Below, one piece after another: positions 54,291 to 62,553 of a stretch of 64,000 bases of DNA. The position numbers and the translations under genes are program-made. The stretch's first letter is position 1. Every line of letters begins with the position of its first letter. The notes beneath the pieces are model-generated. The model ran no database searches and had not been told where the DNA came from. It worked only from the letters and a program-made list of their open reading frames with translations. The stretch spans positions 62,001 through 126,000 of the forward strand of contig CAVSNH010000004.1 in assembly GCA_963729275.1 (NCBI GenBank), written 5' to 3'. This DNA is from CAVSNH01 sp963729275 (GTDB taxonomy: Bacteria > Actinomycetota > Acidimicrobiia > Acidimicrobiales > RAAP-2).

Positions 54291-55478
54291 ATGGGCACTC
54301 GAACGGTTCGTCTTCTCGCCGCGCTCGCCATGGTCGTCACGGCCGTCGGCATCGGCATCGTGGCATCGACGTCAGCGGGTGCCAGCTCGTCATCGGCGAC
54401 CTTCATCACGTTGCAGGGCAACACGTATACGCCGAAGGCCCCGCCGGGTGGGACCGACGACTACCACTGCACCCTCGTCAATCCGCACCTCACGTCGAAC
54501 AAGTTCATCGTGGGCGACCAGTTCTTCCCGAACGATCCCAAGGGCAAGCAAGAGGTGCATCACTCCATCCTCTTCCTCGTTCCTCCGCAGTACGCCGCTC
54601 AGGCCGAAGCCGCGGACAAAGGCGGCAAAGGGTGGACGTGCTTCGGCGAGACCGCCCTTCCCGGGACCTTCACCACCAGCACGCACATGTCCCTCCAGAC
54701 CGGCACCCCCTGGTTGGCGGCGTGGGCGCCCGGCGTCCCCTACACGCCCGAGCCGGCCGGCACCGGTGTCCAGTTCCCGGCCGGGAGCTTGGTCGTCATG
54801 CAGGTGCACTACAACCTGCTCGAAGGGGACAAGCCGGTCCGGGTCAAGCTCAAGCTCAAGCTCGTTCCGGCTTCGGATCCGCTCCAGCCGCTCCGGCTCG
54901 ACCTCATGCCGGCCCCGCCGGACATCCCCTGCCCCGCGGGTGTGACCGGCCCCCTCTGTAACCGGCAAGCGGAGCTGGCCAGCCTGGCCAAGCGCACCGG
55001 GGCCAGCCAGGTCGGATTTGTCAGCGGTCTCGAAGCCATCTGTGGACGAAACCCGCAGAATCCGCCGGTCGGCGACTCAACGTCGTGCACATGGCGGATC
55101 GGCGGCGGCCGCGAGATCCTTCGGGTAGCCGCACACATGCATCTGCTCGGTCGCGGCATGCAGGTCGTGCTCAATCCGGGTACGCCACAGGCTCGCACCC
55201 TGCTCAACGTCACCAACTACAACTTCAACAACCAATCGCCGTACAACCTCAAGACGCCGGTCGTCACCGCGCCGGGTGACAGCATCAAGGTGACCTGCAC
55301 CTACGACCCGACCTTGGGGCAGGAGCTCCCCCAGCTGCGCAAGCTCCCGCCACACTTCGTGACCTGGGGCGACGGTTCGTCCGACGAGATGTGCCTGGCG
55401 TTGGTCCTCAGCATCAAAGCTCCAGCCGGAGCCCAGCCCTCGACCAGCACTGCGCCCGTCCAGACCACGCAGATCTGA
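54291..55478 (+). CDS. PHM/DBH-like copper type II monooxygenase, exported
   Basis: 395 residues from ATG 54291. The signal peptide is VRLLAALAMVVTAVGIGIVASTSAGA. Copper-site motifs occur in the family order: KQEVHHSILFLV (His-His), VVMQVHYNLLEG (His), VAAHMHLLGRGMQVVL (HxH) and DGSSDEMCLALVL (the Met ligand). The conserved cysteines are also present (YHCTLVN, GWTCFGE, CTYDP). Animal relatives hydroxylate peptidyl-glycine or dopamine using ascorbate; bacterial roles are mostly unknown. It lies 180 bp after the copper ATPase, so copper loading outside the cell by that pump is a reasonable inference. Confidence 0.82.
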   Translation: MGTRTVRLLAALAMVVTAVGIGIVASTSAGASSSSATFITLQGNTYTPKAPPGGTDDYHCTLVNPHLTSNKFIVGDQFFPNDPKGKQEVHHSILFLVPPQYAAQAEAADKGGKGWTCFGETALPGTFTTSTHMSLQTGTPWLAAWAPGVPYTPEPAGTGVQFPAGSLVVMQVHYNLLEGDKPVRVKLKLKLVPASDPLQPLRLDLMPAPPDIPCPAGVTGPLCNRQAELASLAKRTGASQVGFVSGLEAICGRNPQNPPVGDSTSCTWRIGGGREILRVAAHMHLLGRGMQVVLNPGTPQARTLLNVTNYNFNNQSPYNLKTPVVTAPGDSIKVTCTYDPTLGQELPQLRKLPPHFVTWGDGSSDEMCLALVLSIKAPAGAQPSTSTAPVQTTQI

Positions 55479-55508
55479 GGCCGAGGTCCGCGGTCGCCTC
55501 GGGCGCGA

Positions 55509-56063
55509 TCAGTCGCCCGCCCAGCACCCCAGGATGACGTCGGCCACGGTCACGGCGATGTCGCTGGACGGCGTGGGCGGCACGCCGAACTGAGCCGGCA
55601 GGCCGGACGAGTCGACCAGCAGCACCTTCCAGTCCTTGCGGACGACGACCGATCCGTCGGTGGTCTGGAAGGCTCCCTGCCCGAGATTTGGAAGGTCGAG
55701 AGACTTGCCCAACTGCGTCTGCAGCGAGTCGAAGTAGGCGTAGGTCTCCGACCAGCTCGAGAGCTCCTTCATGGACAACGTGAAGGAGCCCGAGGGATAG
55801 CGATAGTCACACGAGTAGAGGTGCTGGGCGGCCGACCAGGTGGGGGTGGAGACGGTCGCCGCCTCGCCGAGTGACGACGCGATGTCCTCGCGAGCCTCGG
55901 TCGCACAGATCTGGACGGCGAGCGGCGACGGGGTGGAACCGGCGGGCAGAGGCCCGACGGTCGTGGACGTCGTGCTGCGGGACGAGCTCGGAGACCCACT
56001 CGAACAGCCGGCACCGAGCACGGCCAGTGCGGCGACGGCGATGACGAGGCTCAACCGACGCAC
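55509..56063 (-). CDS. Lipoprotein of unknown function
   Basis: 184 residues from GTG 56063 (VRRLSLVIAVAALAVLGAGC, lipobox LGAGC). The mature part starts with a Ser/Thr linker. It has a compact domain with cysteine pairs (VQICATEAREDIASSLG, YSCDYRYPSGSFTLSMKELSSWSETYAYFDSL, VILGCWAGD). The pattern resembles small actinobacterial lipoproteins of the DUF3558 kind, but I do not claim the family. It is convergent with the copper monooxygenase gene. Confidence 0.7.
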   Translation of the reverse strand: MRRLSLVIAVAALAVLGAGCSSGSPSSSRSTTSTTVGPLPAGSTPSPLAVQICATEAREDIASSLGEAATVSTPTWSAAQHLYSCDYRYPSGSFTLSMKELSSWSETYAYFDSLQTQLGKSLDLPNLGQGAFQTTDGSVVVRKDWKVLLVDSSGLPAQFGVPPTPSSDIAVTVADVILGCWAGD

Positions 56064-56299
56064 GATCGGAGGGTACCAGTCGGTCTCCACCCCTCCCCGT
56101 CGCGTCGGCTCACCGGACGGCCAGCACGGCAAGCTTGAGCGATCACGCGTCTCCACGGCGACTGGTGCATCGGTCCTCGAACGAGTGGGCACAGTACGGT
56201 GGCCACGGCCGCAGCGCAGCCGACGGATCCGTGCCCACTCGTCGCGAGGTCGGGCGGCGCCGGGGCCGGGCAAGACGACGGATCCTGACGGAAGGAGAA

Positions 56300-56965
56300 A
56301 TGGTGGACGTCGAAGAAGCGCTCTACACCACGAGGGCCATGCGGAGGGTCCGGCCCGACCCGATTCCCATGGACGTCCAGGCCCGCATCCTCGACGCCGC
56401 CATCCGAGCCCCTTCCGGCGGCAACAGCCAGAACTGGCGGTTCCTATTGGTCGACGACCACGACGTCATCGGTCGGATCGCGCCCCTCTACCGAGACGGC
56501 CTCGATCAACTGTGGAAGACCATCTACGCCGAGCGGTTGGCCGCGGCCCGGGCCAGACCCGACTCCCCGGAGAACACGAGCATGTTGGCGGTCCAGCGCT
56601 CGGCCCAGTGGCTGGCGGACCACTTCGAGGACGTGCCCCTCTTCCTGTTCGGCTTCGTGGAAGCCGACCCGACGGGCAGCTCGATCTTCCCGGCCATCTG
56701 GAGCGCCCAGTTGGCCGCCCGCACCCACGGGGTCGGCAGCGCGCTCACCATATTGCTCAGCTTCCTGCATCCGGCCGAGGTCGGCGAGATCCTGGGTGTC
56801 CCCGCCGACGAGCATTGGGTCATGGCTTGCTGCGTAAGCTTCGGCTATCCGACCGGGCGTTGGGGTGTGGCGCCGCGACGCCCCGCCCATGAGGTGAGCT
56901 TTCGCAACCGGTGGGGTGAGCCGGTGGGGTTCCGCGTCGAACAACCCTTGTGGCCGGGGGCCTAG
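56300..56965 (+). CDS. Nitroreductase-family protein
   Basis: 221 residues; ATG 56300 follows GAAGGAGAA. FMN-binding features are present: TTRAMRRVRPDPIPMDVQARILDAAIRAPSGGNSQNWRFLLV, with the Arg triplet region and the PSGGNSQNW loop. The end GYPTGRWGVAPRRPAHEVSF also fits. The fold serves many reductions and some dehalogenations, and the substrate is unknown. An upstream extension to 56135 is not supported. It is the last protein gene before tRNA-Gly. Confidence 0.88.
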   Translation: MVDVEEALYTTRAMRRVRPDPIPMDVQARILDAAIRAPSGGNSQNWRFLLVDDHDVIGRIAPLYRDGLDQLWKTIYAERLAAARARPDSPENTSMLAVQRSAQWLADHFEDVPLFLFGFVEADPTGSSIFPAIWSAQLAARTHGVGSALTILLSFLHPAEVGEILGVPADEHWVMACCVSFGYPTGRWGVAPRRPAHEVSFRNRWGEPVGFRVEQPLWPGA

Positions 56966-57114
56966 CCGACAGGCAGGTTGATCCCTCCCACGGGCTCGGA
57001 CCTACCGCGTCTGACGGAGTGCGTGTCTGACGGGCGGACGCAGGGACCCGCTCGGAAGCAGCCACGACAGCCCGTTCGTCCGCAGCCACGGCACTACAAT
57101 CCAGCGGCATCCAC

Positions 57115-57185
57115 GCGGCTGTAGCTCAATGGTAGAGCTTCTGCCTTCCAAGCAGATGACGCGGGTTCGATTCCCGTCAGCCGCT
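57115..57185 (+). tRNA. tRNA-Gly (anticodon TCC)
   Basis: 71-nt cloverleaf. The acceptor is GCGGCTG (57115-57121) with CAGCCGC (57178-57184) and discriminator T. The D-arm is AGCTCAATGGTAGAGCT, the anticodon loop CTTCCAA gives TCC at 57147-57149, and the T-arm is CGGGTTCGATTCCCG. CCA is not encoded. It reads GGA/GGG codons. Confidence 0.95.
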
Positions 57186-57314
57186 CTGCTCTGTCTTCAG
57201 CCGCTCTCCGGAGCGTTGACGGGCGGATCGCTATCGCAGAGATGAGGTTCACCGTCAATGGACCCTCGACGGTCAGCAGATCCTGGTTGAAGGATCAGTG
57301 AGCTTTCCTCTCCG

Positions 57315-58073
57315 TCAGAGGGGCAACTCCTTCTTGAGCAACCCGGTGCCGGTGCCTCGGCCGGACAGAATCCAAATCCATTCGACGGCGTCGATCCTGA
57401 GCTCCTCGTCGCCTGTCCCGCGGACGTATGTAGCCCCCGCGGGACCTTCGAGGTGCAAGCTCACCGAGAGGTCATAGAGCTTCGTCCACTCAGCCACCAT
57501 GTCTCCGATGAGCCGGCCGTCGTGCTCTGGCGTCAGCACCGGCTGAATACCTACGGCCCGGCAGGTGTCAATCCGGTGCATCCATGTGTCGCGTGTAAAC
57601 ACGACATCCATAAGGTACGAGCCCATGGGCTTCTTACCGATGACAGGGCCGAAATCCAGCGGAATGGGCCGCATGAACGGCGGGAAGTGGCGGCGACCCT
57701 TGAGCGCCTTCGGCCACGTCTCCTCCCATTGAGCAACCAGTTCGTCAGTCGTCAAGCACTCCCGTTCCTCCACCTGCACTTCGTTCATCCCGTGTATGAA
57801 GTGGTCGTAGCCCTTTACCGTGGCCCGCTTCTTGCCGGCCCGCATACCTTTGACGAACACCCGGAAGGATGCGTTGCTCTGGGCGAAGCCGAGCACGTGC
57901 TGGGTGAGCTGCTTGACGTTCCAGTCGGAGTTCACGGTCTGCATCGCCCAATCGCCACTTCGCAACTGGCCCAGCATGTCGCTGTAGCGCCGATACTCGG
58001 TCTCGGCGAGAGCCATGCCTTCCTTATGGTCGATCGGAGTTATTTCTCCCACGCTGATGGCCGTATCTCTCAC
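57315..58073 (-). CDS. Maleylpyruvate isomerase-fold protein coupled to a TetR regulator
   Basis: 252 residues from GTG 58073, preceded by GAGGGAGGCGGAA. The DinB/MDMPI features are SDWNVKQLTQHVLGFAQSNASF (metal His) and LMDVVFTRDTWMHRIDTCRAVG (second His site). The C-terminal SCP2-like piece is LHLEGPAGATYVRGTGDEELRIDAVEWIWILSGRG. Its start overlaps the stop of the upstream TetR gene by 4 bp (58070-58073), so the two are translated together. It is probably a mycothiol-dependent enzyme induced by the ligand of that regulator. Confidence 0.85.
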   Translation of the reverse strand: MRDTAISVGEITPIDHKEGMALAETEYRRYSDMLGQLRSGDWAMQTVNSDWNVKQLTQHVLGFAQSNASFRVFVKGMRAGKKRATVKGYDHFIHGMNEVQVEERECLTTDELVAQWEETWPKALKGRRHFPPFMRPIPLDFGPVIGKKPMGSYLMDVVFTRDTWMHRIDTCRAVGIQPVLTPEHDGRLIGDMVAEWTKLYDLSVSLHLEGPAGATYVRGTGDEELRIDAVEWIWILSGRGTGTGLLKKELPL

Positions 58074-58678
58074 TTCCGCCTCCCTCTCTTGTTGGTTCCG
58101 CTCACATAACCGAGAAACATGGCCACGGCTTCGTCGACCAGCCGGACCCAGCGGTCGGTCCCGGGCTCGTTGGCGATCTGCTGGAACGACAGTCCGGAGA
58201 TGATCCCAGTCCACAGGTCGAACCACTGGGACTGGATCCCGGCGGCGGCAAGGCGCTCCCTGCCGAGTTCGACAATTTGCTCGGCCACGGCATAGGCGTC
58301 GGCCGACGGCTCGAAGCCCGGGATCGTGCGCATGAACATGAGCTGGGCACGAGCCGGGTCCTCGACCGCGAAGCTGACGAAGAACCGGGCGCTGACTCGC
58401 AAAGAGTCAGCGGGGTCGTCGAGGTCGGGCATGGCCTCGTACCGCCTGAGGAGCTCCAAGTTCCCCTGAAGGAACATGGCGTCGTAAATCGCGTGCTTGG
58501 AGTCGAAGTAGGAGTACAACGATGGCGGCTGCATGCCCACCTTCGTGGCGAGGTCCCGCAGCTTCAACGCGGCCAGACCCTCGGCCCGCACCAGCTCCCA
58601 GGCCGCGTCCAGGATCTCGATCTTGGTGGCCTCACGCCGCTCAGCTCTCCTATCTCTGATAGGCTGTCCTAACACCAT
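58070..58678 (-). CDS. TetR-family transcriptional regulator
   Basis: 202 residues from ATG 58678. The N-terminal HTH is canonical: ATKIEILDAAWELVRAEGLAALKLRDLATKVGMQPPSLYSYFDSKHAIYDAMF. A ligand-binding domain of the TetR_C_33-like type follows (RFFVSFAVEDPARAQLMFMRTIPGFEPS). It is first in a two-gene unit with the isomerase-fold gene. An inverted repeat CCTAA-N5-TTAGG (58687-58701) lies just upstream and may be its operator. Confidence 0.92.
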   Translation of the reverse strand: MVLGQPIRDRRAERREATKIEILDAAWELVRAEGLAALKLRDLATKVGMQPPSLYSYFDSKHAIYDAMFLQGNLELLRRYEAMPDLDDPADSLRVSARFFVSFAVEDPARAQLMFMRTIPGFEPSADAYAVAEQIVELGRERLAAAGIQSQWFDLWTGIISGLSFQQIANEPGTDRWVRLVDEAVAMFLGYVSGTNKRGRRK

Positions 58679-58686
58679 TTTGTCAC

Positions 58687-58701
58687 CCTAACATACTTAG
58701 G
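58687..58701. promoter_or_regulatory. Inverted repeat, candidate TetR operator
   Basis: CCTAA (58687-58691), 5 nt, TTAGG (58697-58701), 8 bp before the ATG of the TetR gene. A further half-site TCCTAAC lies nearby at the gene start. It is short, so only suggestive. Confidence 0.45.
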
Positions 58702-58708
58702 CACCCTG

Positions 58709-59130
58709 TCAAGGGGCGGCCGGTCCGCTCTCTCCGAGCCGCTGTCGTGATCCGCATTCGAACTCGGGCACGCTGATGATGTCCCCGAAGGGCGTCCGGT
58801 ACTTCTCGTTACAAAGCCGCCCGTCTTTCACGTCGGGGCGGGTGAACACCGCCGCATTGAAAACGTGCGGGTTCGGTCGCTGCCTTGCGGTAGGCGTCGC
58901 CGCAACGGGTGGCGAAGGTGGCGGCGTGTTCGAGGATCTCCTGCCATTCGCTGAGGTTGGCATCGAGGGTGAGAGAGCCTCTGGCACCGCGATGGGAACT
59001 TCCGAAACGACATAGGTATCGTCCTTCTCGAGGATGGCCACTGCTGTCGAGGCTCTGGCGCCCGGTCGGCGCGCCGTCGATCCGTTGACGAAGTCGCTCT
59101 TCGGTTTGGTGCGACACGTAGTCGAGATGG
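58709..59130 (-). pseudogene. Decayed gene of unknown function
   Basis: Coding-like sequence jumps between frames on the minus strand. One frame reads SDFVNGSTARRPGARASTAVAILEKDDTYVVSEVPIAV (about 59100-58985). Another then reads SLTLDANLSEWQEILEHAATFATRCGDAYRKAATE (about 58980-58870). The first frame resumes with NPHVFNAAVFTRPDVKDGRLCNEKYRTPFGDIISVPEF (about 58865-58750). Each piece has good GC-ending codons, so two frameshifts in one former gene are likely. The family is not recognised. Confidence 0.5.
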
Positions 59131-59214
59131 AGCGTGTTTCGTTCCGGAAGGTGTTGGCGGGACAGGATGTGTCCCGGCTGTTCTGCTCCAACAGGATCGG
59201 CCTAGGATCACTCC

Positions 59215-60138
59215 GTGTCCGCCGGCCCCACCGATGCACGCGCTCGTTGGCACCTTTGGGATCCACAGGAGAAGCTCTGGACCTGGGCGATCCCCGGAGC
59301 CGTATATCGGGTCTTCGACCAAGAGGGCCCGACGGCGCGAGCGATACTCTGGCCACTCATCACCATTGATTCGTTCCTCTTGCTCGGACGAGTTTTCGTT
59401 CGCAGGTTCCGATTTTCGGTGTCCAACAGGAGGAATGCGGGAAGCGGACCCACAACCCGTGCAAGGGTCCTCTACCTTGACTGCGGCGTGCATAAAGAAG
59501 GCAGACAGATCCGTTGGATGCATCAGTGGTTCGGCAAGCGCTACGACCTCCAAATCCTGGGGTTCGAGGCTGGAAGCGAACACATTGCCGACGCCAGGGC
59601 GGAATTGGCTGACTTGGACGAAGTTCGGCTCGACCATGTAGCCCTGGTCGGACCCGATCACGACAGCAATGAGGTCCGCCTCTACATACATGAGGTTGCT
59701 TTCAGGGGCCAGAAAGAGAACAAGGGGAAAGGCGACTCGCTGTTTTCGACTCGGAGCGACAAGTACGAGGTCGTCCCCGCTTGCAGGCTGAGTCAGGTCC
59801 TCAAAGATGGGGGTTACTCGCTCGACGAGATGCCCGTCATCCTGCGCATGAACATTGAAGGCGCAGAACAGTACGTGATCGAGGACCTTGTCCGCGCCGG
59901 CCTGCACACCTCAATCGATGGCTATTACGGGATGTGGGATGACGTGGGAAAGATTGATCCCAAAGCTGATGAGCATTTCCGGGAACTGCTGCGTGCGAGC
60001 GGAATCACCAACATCACATTCAACGATCGCGACCTGCCCTATAAGTTACGAAGACTTGCGATTCGGAGCGACATCGAGACCTCGATCCGCCGTGGACTTC
60101 TCCGGGTTCGTGGCCGGGATGCTGGAATGGATCACTGA
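59215..60138 (+). CDS. FkbM-type SAM-dependent methyltransferase
   Basis: 307 residues from GTG 59215. The SAM-binding core is VLYLDCGVHKEGRQIRWMHQWFGKRYDLQILGFEAGSEH (D-x-G motif, then FEA), with the later FkbM element VILRMNIEGAEQYVIEDL (Asn/Glu in place of the common D-I-E-G). FkbM proteins methylate hydroxyls of polyketides, sugars or other acceptors; the acceptor here is unknown. Gene and codon use are normal. No glycan cluster is adjacent. Confidence 0.75.
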   Translation: MSAGPTDARARWHLWDPQEKLWTWAIPGAVYRVFDQEGPTARAILWPLITIDSFLLLGRVFVRRFRFSVSNRRNAGSGPTTRARVLYLDCGVHKEGRQIRWMHQWFGKRYDLQILGFEAGSEHIADARAELADLDEVRLDHVALVGPDHDSNEVRLYIHEVAFRGQKENKGKGDSLFSTRSDKYEVVPACRLSQVLKDGGYSLDEMPVILRMNIEGAEQYVIEDLVRAGLHTSIDGYYGMWDDVGKIDPKADEHFRELLRASGITNITFNDRDLPYKLRRLAIRSDIETSIRRGLLRVRGRDAGMDH

Positions 60139-60316
60139 CTTCCCCGGGCTGTCACGCTCTGTAGACGCCTGCGGCGATACGAGGGCTCGATCTTCGGTCT
60201 TCCGGCGATCGCTTGGGTCAATTGGGGTCATCGGCACGTCAGGCGACCACCCCTGTCATCGCCGTTCAGGGCGCGCCCCGCCCTGCGCGCCGAACACGTA
60301 GCCTCGCTGAGTAACC

Positions 60317-62425
60317 ATGACGAATCCGTCGAGCCAGCGCCTGCGCATCGCGGCGATACCGGCCGTGGCCATCCTCGCGCTAGTGCTAACAGCCTGCTCG
60401 AACGTGGCCGCGACCGCGTCCGCCTCGAGAACGGCAACGGCCGGGGCAACTCCGAGCGGACAGGTTGTTACGCCTGGTGAGGTCGACTCGATCGTTGCTT
60501 CGGATACGGCGATCAACAACAAGGCCAATGCGTCGCTCTCGATGACGCTACAAAACACTCACGAGTCCTGCATGCAGGAGGTCCTGGACGACGCGACCTA
60601 CCGCGGCGAGTTGGCCGCCGGCGCCAAGACACTCGGCGGCTCTTTCGATCAGGCCCCGCGCCGCGCCTTCGTCCCCCACCAGAGCAGCTACCCGGCGTAT
60701 TTCAGCGTGCTGGCGGAAGATCGAGCTTCGTCCCAGCCGACCACCACCAACCTCCTCACCTACGTCAAGGTCGCACCTTCGGCGGGGTGGAAGCTGGGCT
60801 CGAGCAGCCAGATTCTTGGCCCAACCGATGGCGGCGTGTCTGTGCCGAAGGCAGCAACCGACACCCATGGCTACGCGACCAGCCTCGACGTCAAGGACGC
60901 GGACGACCTTCTGATCGCGCCCGACGAGACAGCCGGGCGGGTAGCAGCCGCGTTCACCGCGGAAGCCGCAACCGGGAAGTTGCCACCGGGCATCTCTGCG
61001 GAGTTCGGTCCAGACGGCGTGGCCAATCCCCATACCATCGCCGGTGCCTATTCAGCGGCCGGCACGGTGACCACGACCTTCAGCGCAACCGTCCCCGCGT
61101 CAGCTGCGACTGGCCGACCGTCGCTTGACTGTCCCTCCCCCGCGTACCGACTCGCAGACGGCGGCGCACTCGTCACTTTCACTGCCTTCTCGCAGGAGCA
61201 CGTCAAGGTCCGTTCGGGCGAGGCCGTCGTCCAACCCTCCAACCGCAGCGCGCTCGGCGTCCTCCTCCCGCCCGGGACCTACTCGTCGGTCACACTGACA
61301 TCTGGCGACATGGGCGTCGCCATCGTTCCACCCGCAGGGTCGAAATCCCCGATCGATGTGATCGGCCAGGCGAGCGAGGGCCTGACCGAGACCGGCGTCA
61401 CCAGTTCGGGCTCGTCGCCCTCGATCGCCTCGGGAGGACCAGCCGATGCTTCGTCGATCGCGAAGGCAGTCAACCCGGGGCTCGTCGACATCGACGTCAC
61501 CTTTGGCTACGAGAACGTGCGGGGAGCAGGAACGGGCATGGTGCTCACCCCGAACGGGGAAGTGCTGACGAACAATCACGTCATCGACGGCGAGACCTCT
61601 ATCCGGGTGACCGATGTGGGCAACGGTAGGACCTACGGCGCCAACGTCCTTGGCTATGACCACTCGAGCGACGTCGCCGTGCTCCAGCTCGAGGGGGCTT
61701 CGGGCTTACAGCCGGTCAGCCTCGGGAATTCGACGAGCGTTCCCAACGGTGCGGCGGTTGTCGCGATCGGCAATGCAGGTGGGAGCGGCGGCACACCGAG
61801 CTATGCGGGCGGTCGCGTGACTGCCCTCGATCAGTCCATTACCGCCAGCGACGAGGCGGATGGAACATCAGAGCAGCTGGGCGGTCTCATCGAGACGAAT
61901 GCCGATATCCAGCCCGGCGACTCCGGTGGGCCGCTCGTGAACAGCAGCAGCAAGGTGATCGGCATGGACACCGCGGCATCATCGGGGTTCTCGTTCGAGC
62001 AGGGAGGGATCTCCGCTGTCCAAGGGTTCTCCATTCCTATCGACACTGCACTCAGCATTGCAACCGAGATCACGGCCGGTCACGCCACCTCGGGCGTGCA
62101 CATTGGCGCCACGGCGTTTCTCGGCGTCTCGGTGGTCTCGGCGGCGAGCAGCGGCTTCGGGGGATTCGGACGGCCCGTTCCACGACCGACATCGTCTGGC
62201 GCCGTTATCCAGTCAGTCGTCTCGGGCGGGCCGGCGGCGAAGGCTGGGCTCGCTGGAGGGGACACGATCACCTCGGTCGGCGGTCACTCGGTAACCTCAG
62301 CCAACTCGCTGACGACAGCAATCCTGAGCGAGAACCCCGATGGCGTGGTATCGGTCGTCTATCTCGGACCTTCCGGTGTGAAGCACACGGTATCTGTGCA
62401 CCTCGAATCGGGACCGCCTCAGTAG
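60317..62425 (+). CDS. HtrA/DegP-like serine protease lipoprotein with PDZ domain and long N-terminal region
   Basis: 702 residues from ATG 60317. The signal with lipobox is AILALVLTAC. Residues about 40-390 form an unfamiliar region. The trypsin-like domain follows with all three catalytic residues: His in EVLTNNHVIDG (about 420), Asp in YDHSSDVAVLQL (about 453) and Ser in IQPGDSGGPLV (about 534). The PDZ domain covers about 595-695 (FLGVSVVS, GGPAAKAGLAGGDTITSVGG). It should act outside the membrane in protein quality control or regulated proteolysis. The long N-terminal part is not usual for HtrA. Confidence 0.88.
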   Translation: MTNPSSQRLRIAAIPAVAILALVLTACSNVAATASASRTATAGATPSGQVVTPGEVDSIVASDTAINNKANASLSMTLQNTHESCMQEVLDDATYRGELAAGAKTLGGSFDQAPRRAFVPHQSSYPAYFSVLAEDRASSQPTTTNLLTYVKVAPSAGWKLGSSSQILGPTDGGVSVPKAATDTHGYATSLDVKDADDLLIAPDETAGRVAAAFTAEAATGKLPPGISAEFGPDGVANPHTIAGAYSAAGTVTTTFSATVPASAATGRPSLDCPSPAYRLADGGALVTFTAFSQEHVKVRSGEAVVQPSNRSALGVLLPPGTYSSVTLTSGDMGVAIVPPAGSKSPIDVIGQASEGLTETGVTSSGSSPSIASGGPADASSIAKAVNPGLVDIDVTFGYENVRGAGTGMVLTPNGEVLTNNHVIDGETSIRVTDVGNGRTYGANVLGYDHSSDVAVLQLEGASGLQPVSLGNSTSVPNGAAVVAIGNAGGSGGTPSYAGGRVTALDQSITASDEADGTSEQLGGLIETNADIQPGDSGGPLVNSSSKVIGMDTAASSGFSFEQGGISAVQGFSIPIDTALSIATEITAGHATSGVHIGATAFLGVSVVSAASSGFGGFGRPVPRPTSSGAVIQSVVSGGPAAKAGLAGGDTITSVGGHSVTSANSLTTAILSENPDGVVSVVYLGPSGVKHTVSVHLESGPPQ

Positions 62426-62553
62426 GCGGGCATTCCGGGCTCGGGGGTCGCGCCGTTGACAGTTGCACGATATCTTCGACAGTTCGACGTTGTGCGATCA
62501 ATAGACTGAGCTCAGGCGCAACCAGCTAAGTCTGCGCGATGGGAGCGACCTTG

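Noticed and set aside
58828..59907. Minus frame of 359 codons across the FkbM gene
   Set aside because: The plus strand encodes a recognisable methyltransferase there. Only the short part beyond its start was kept, as a gene remnant.
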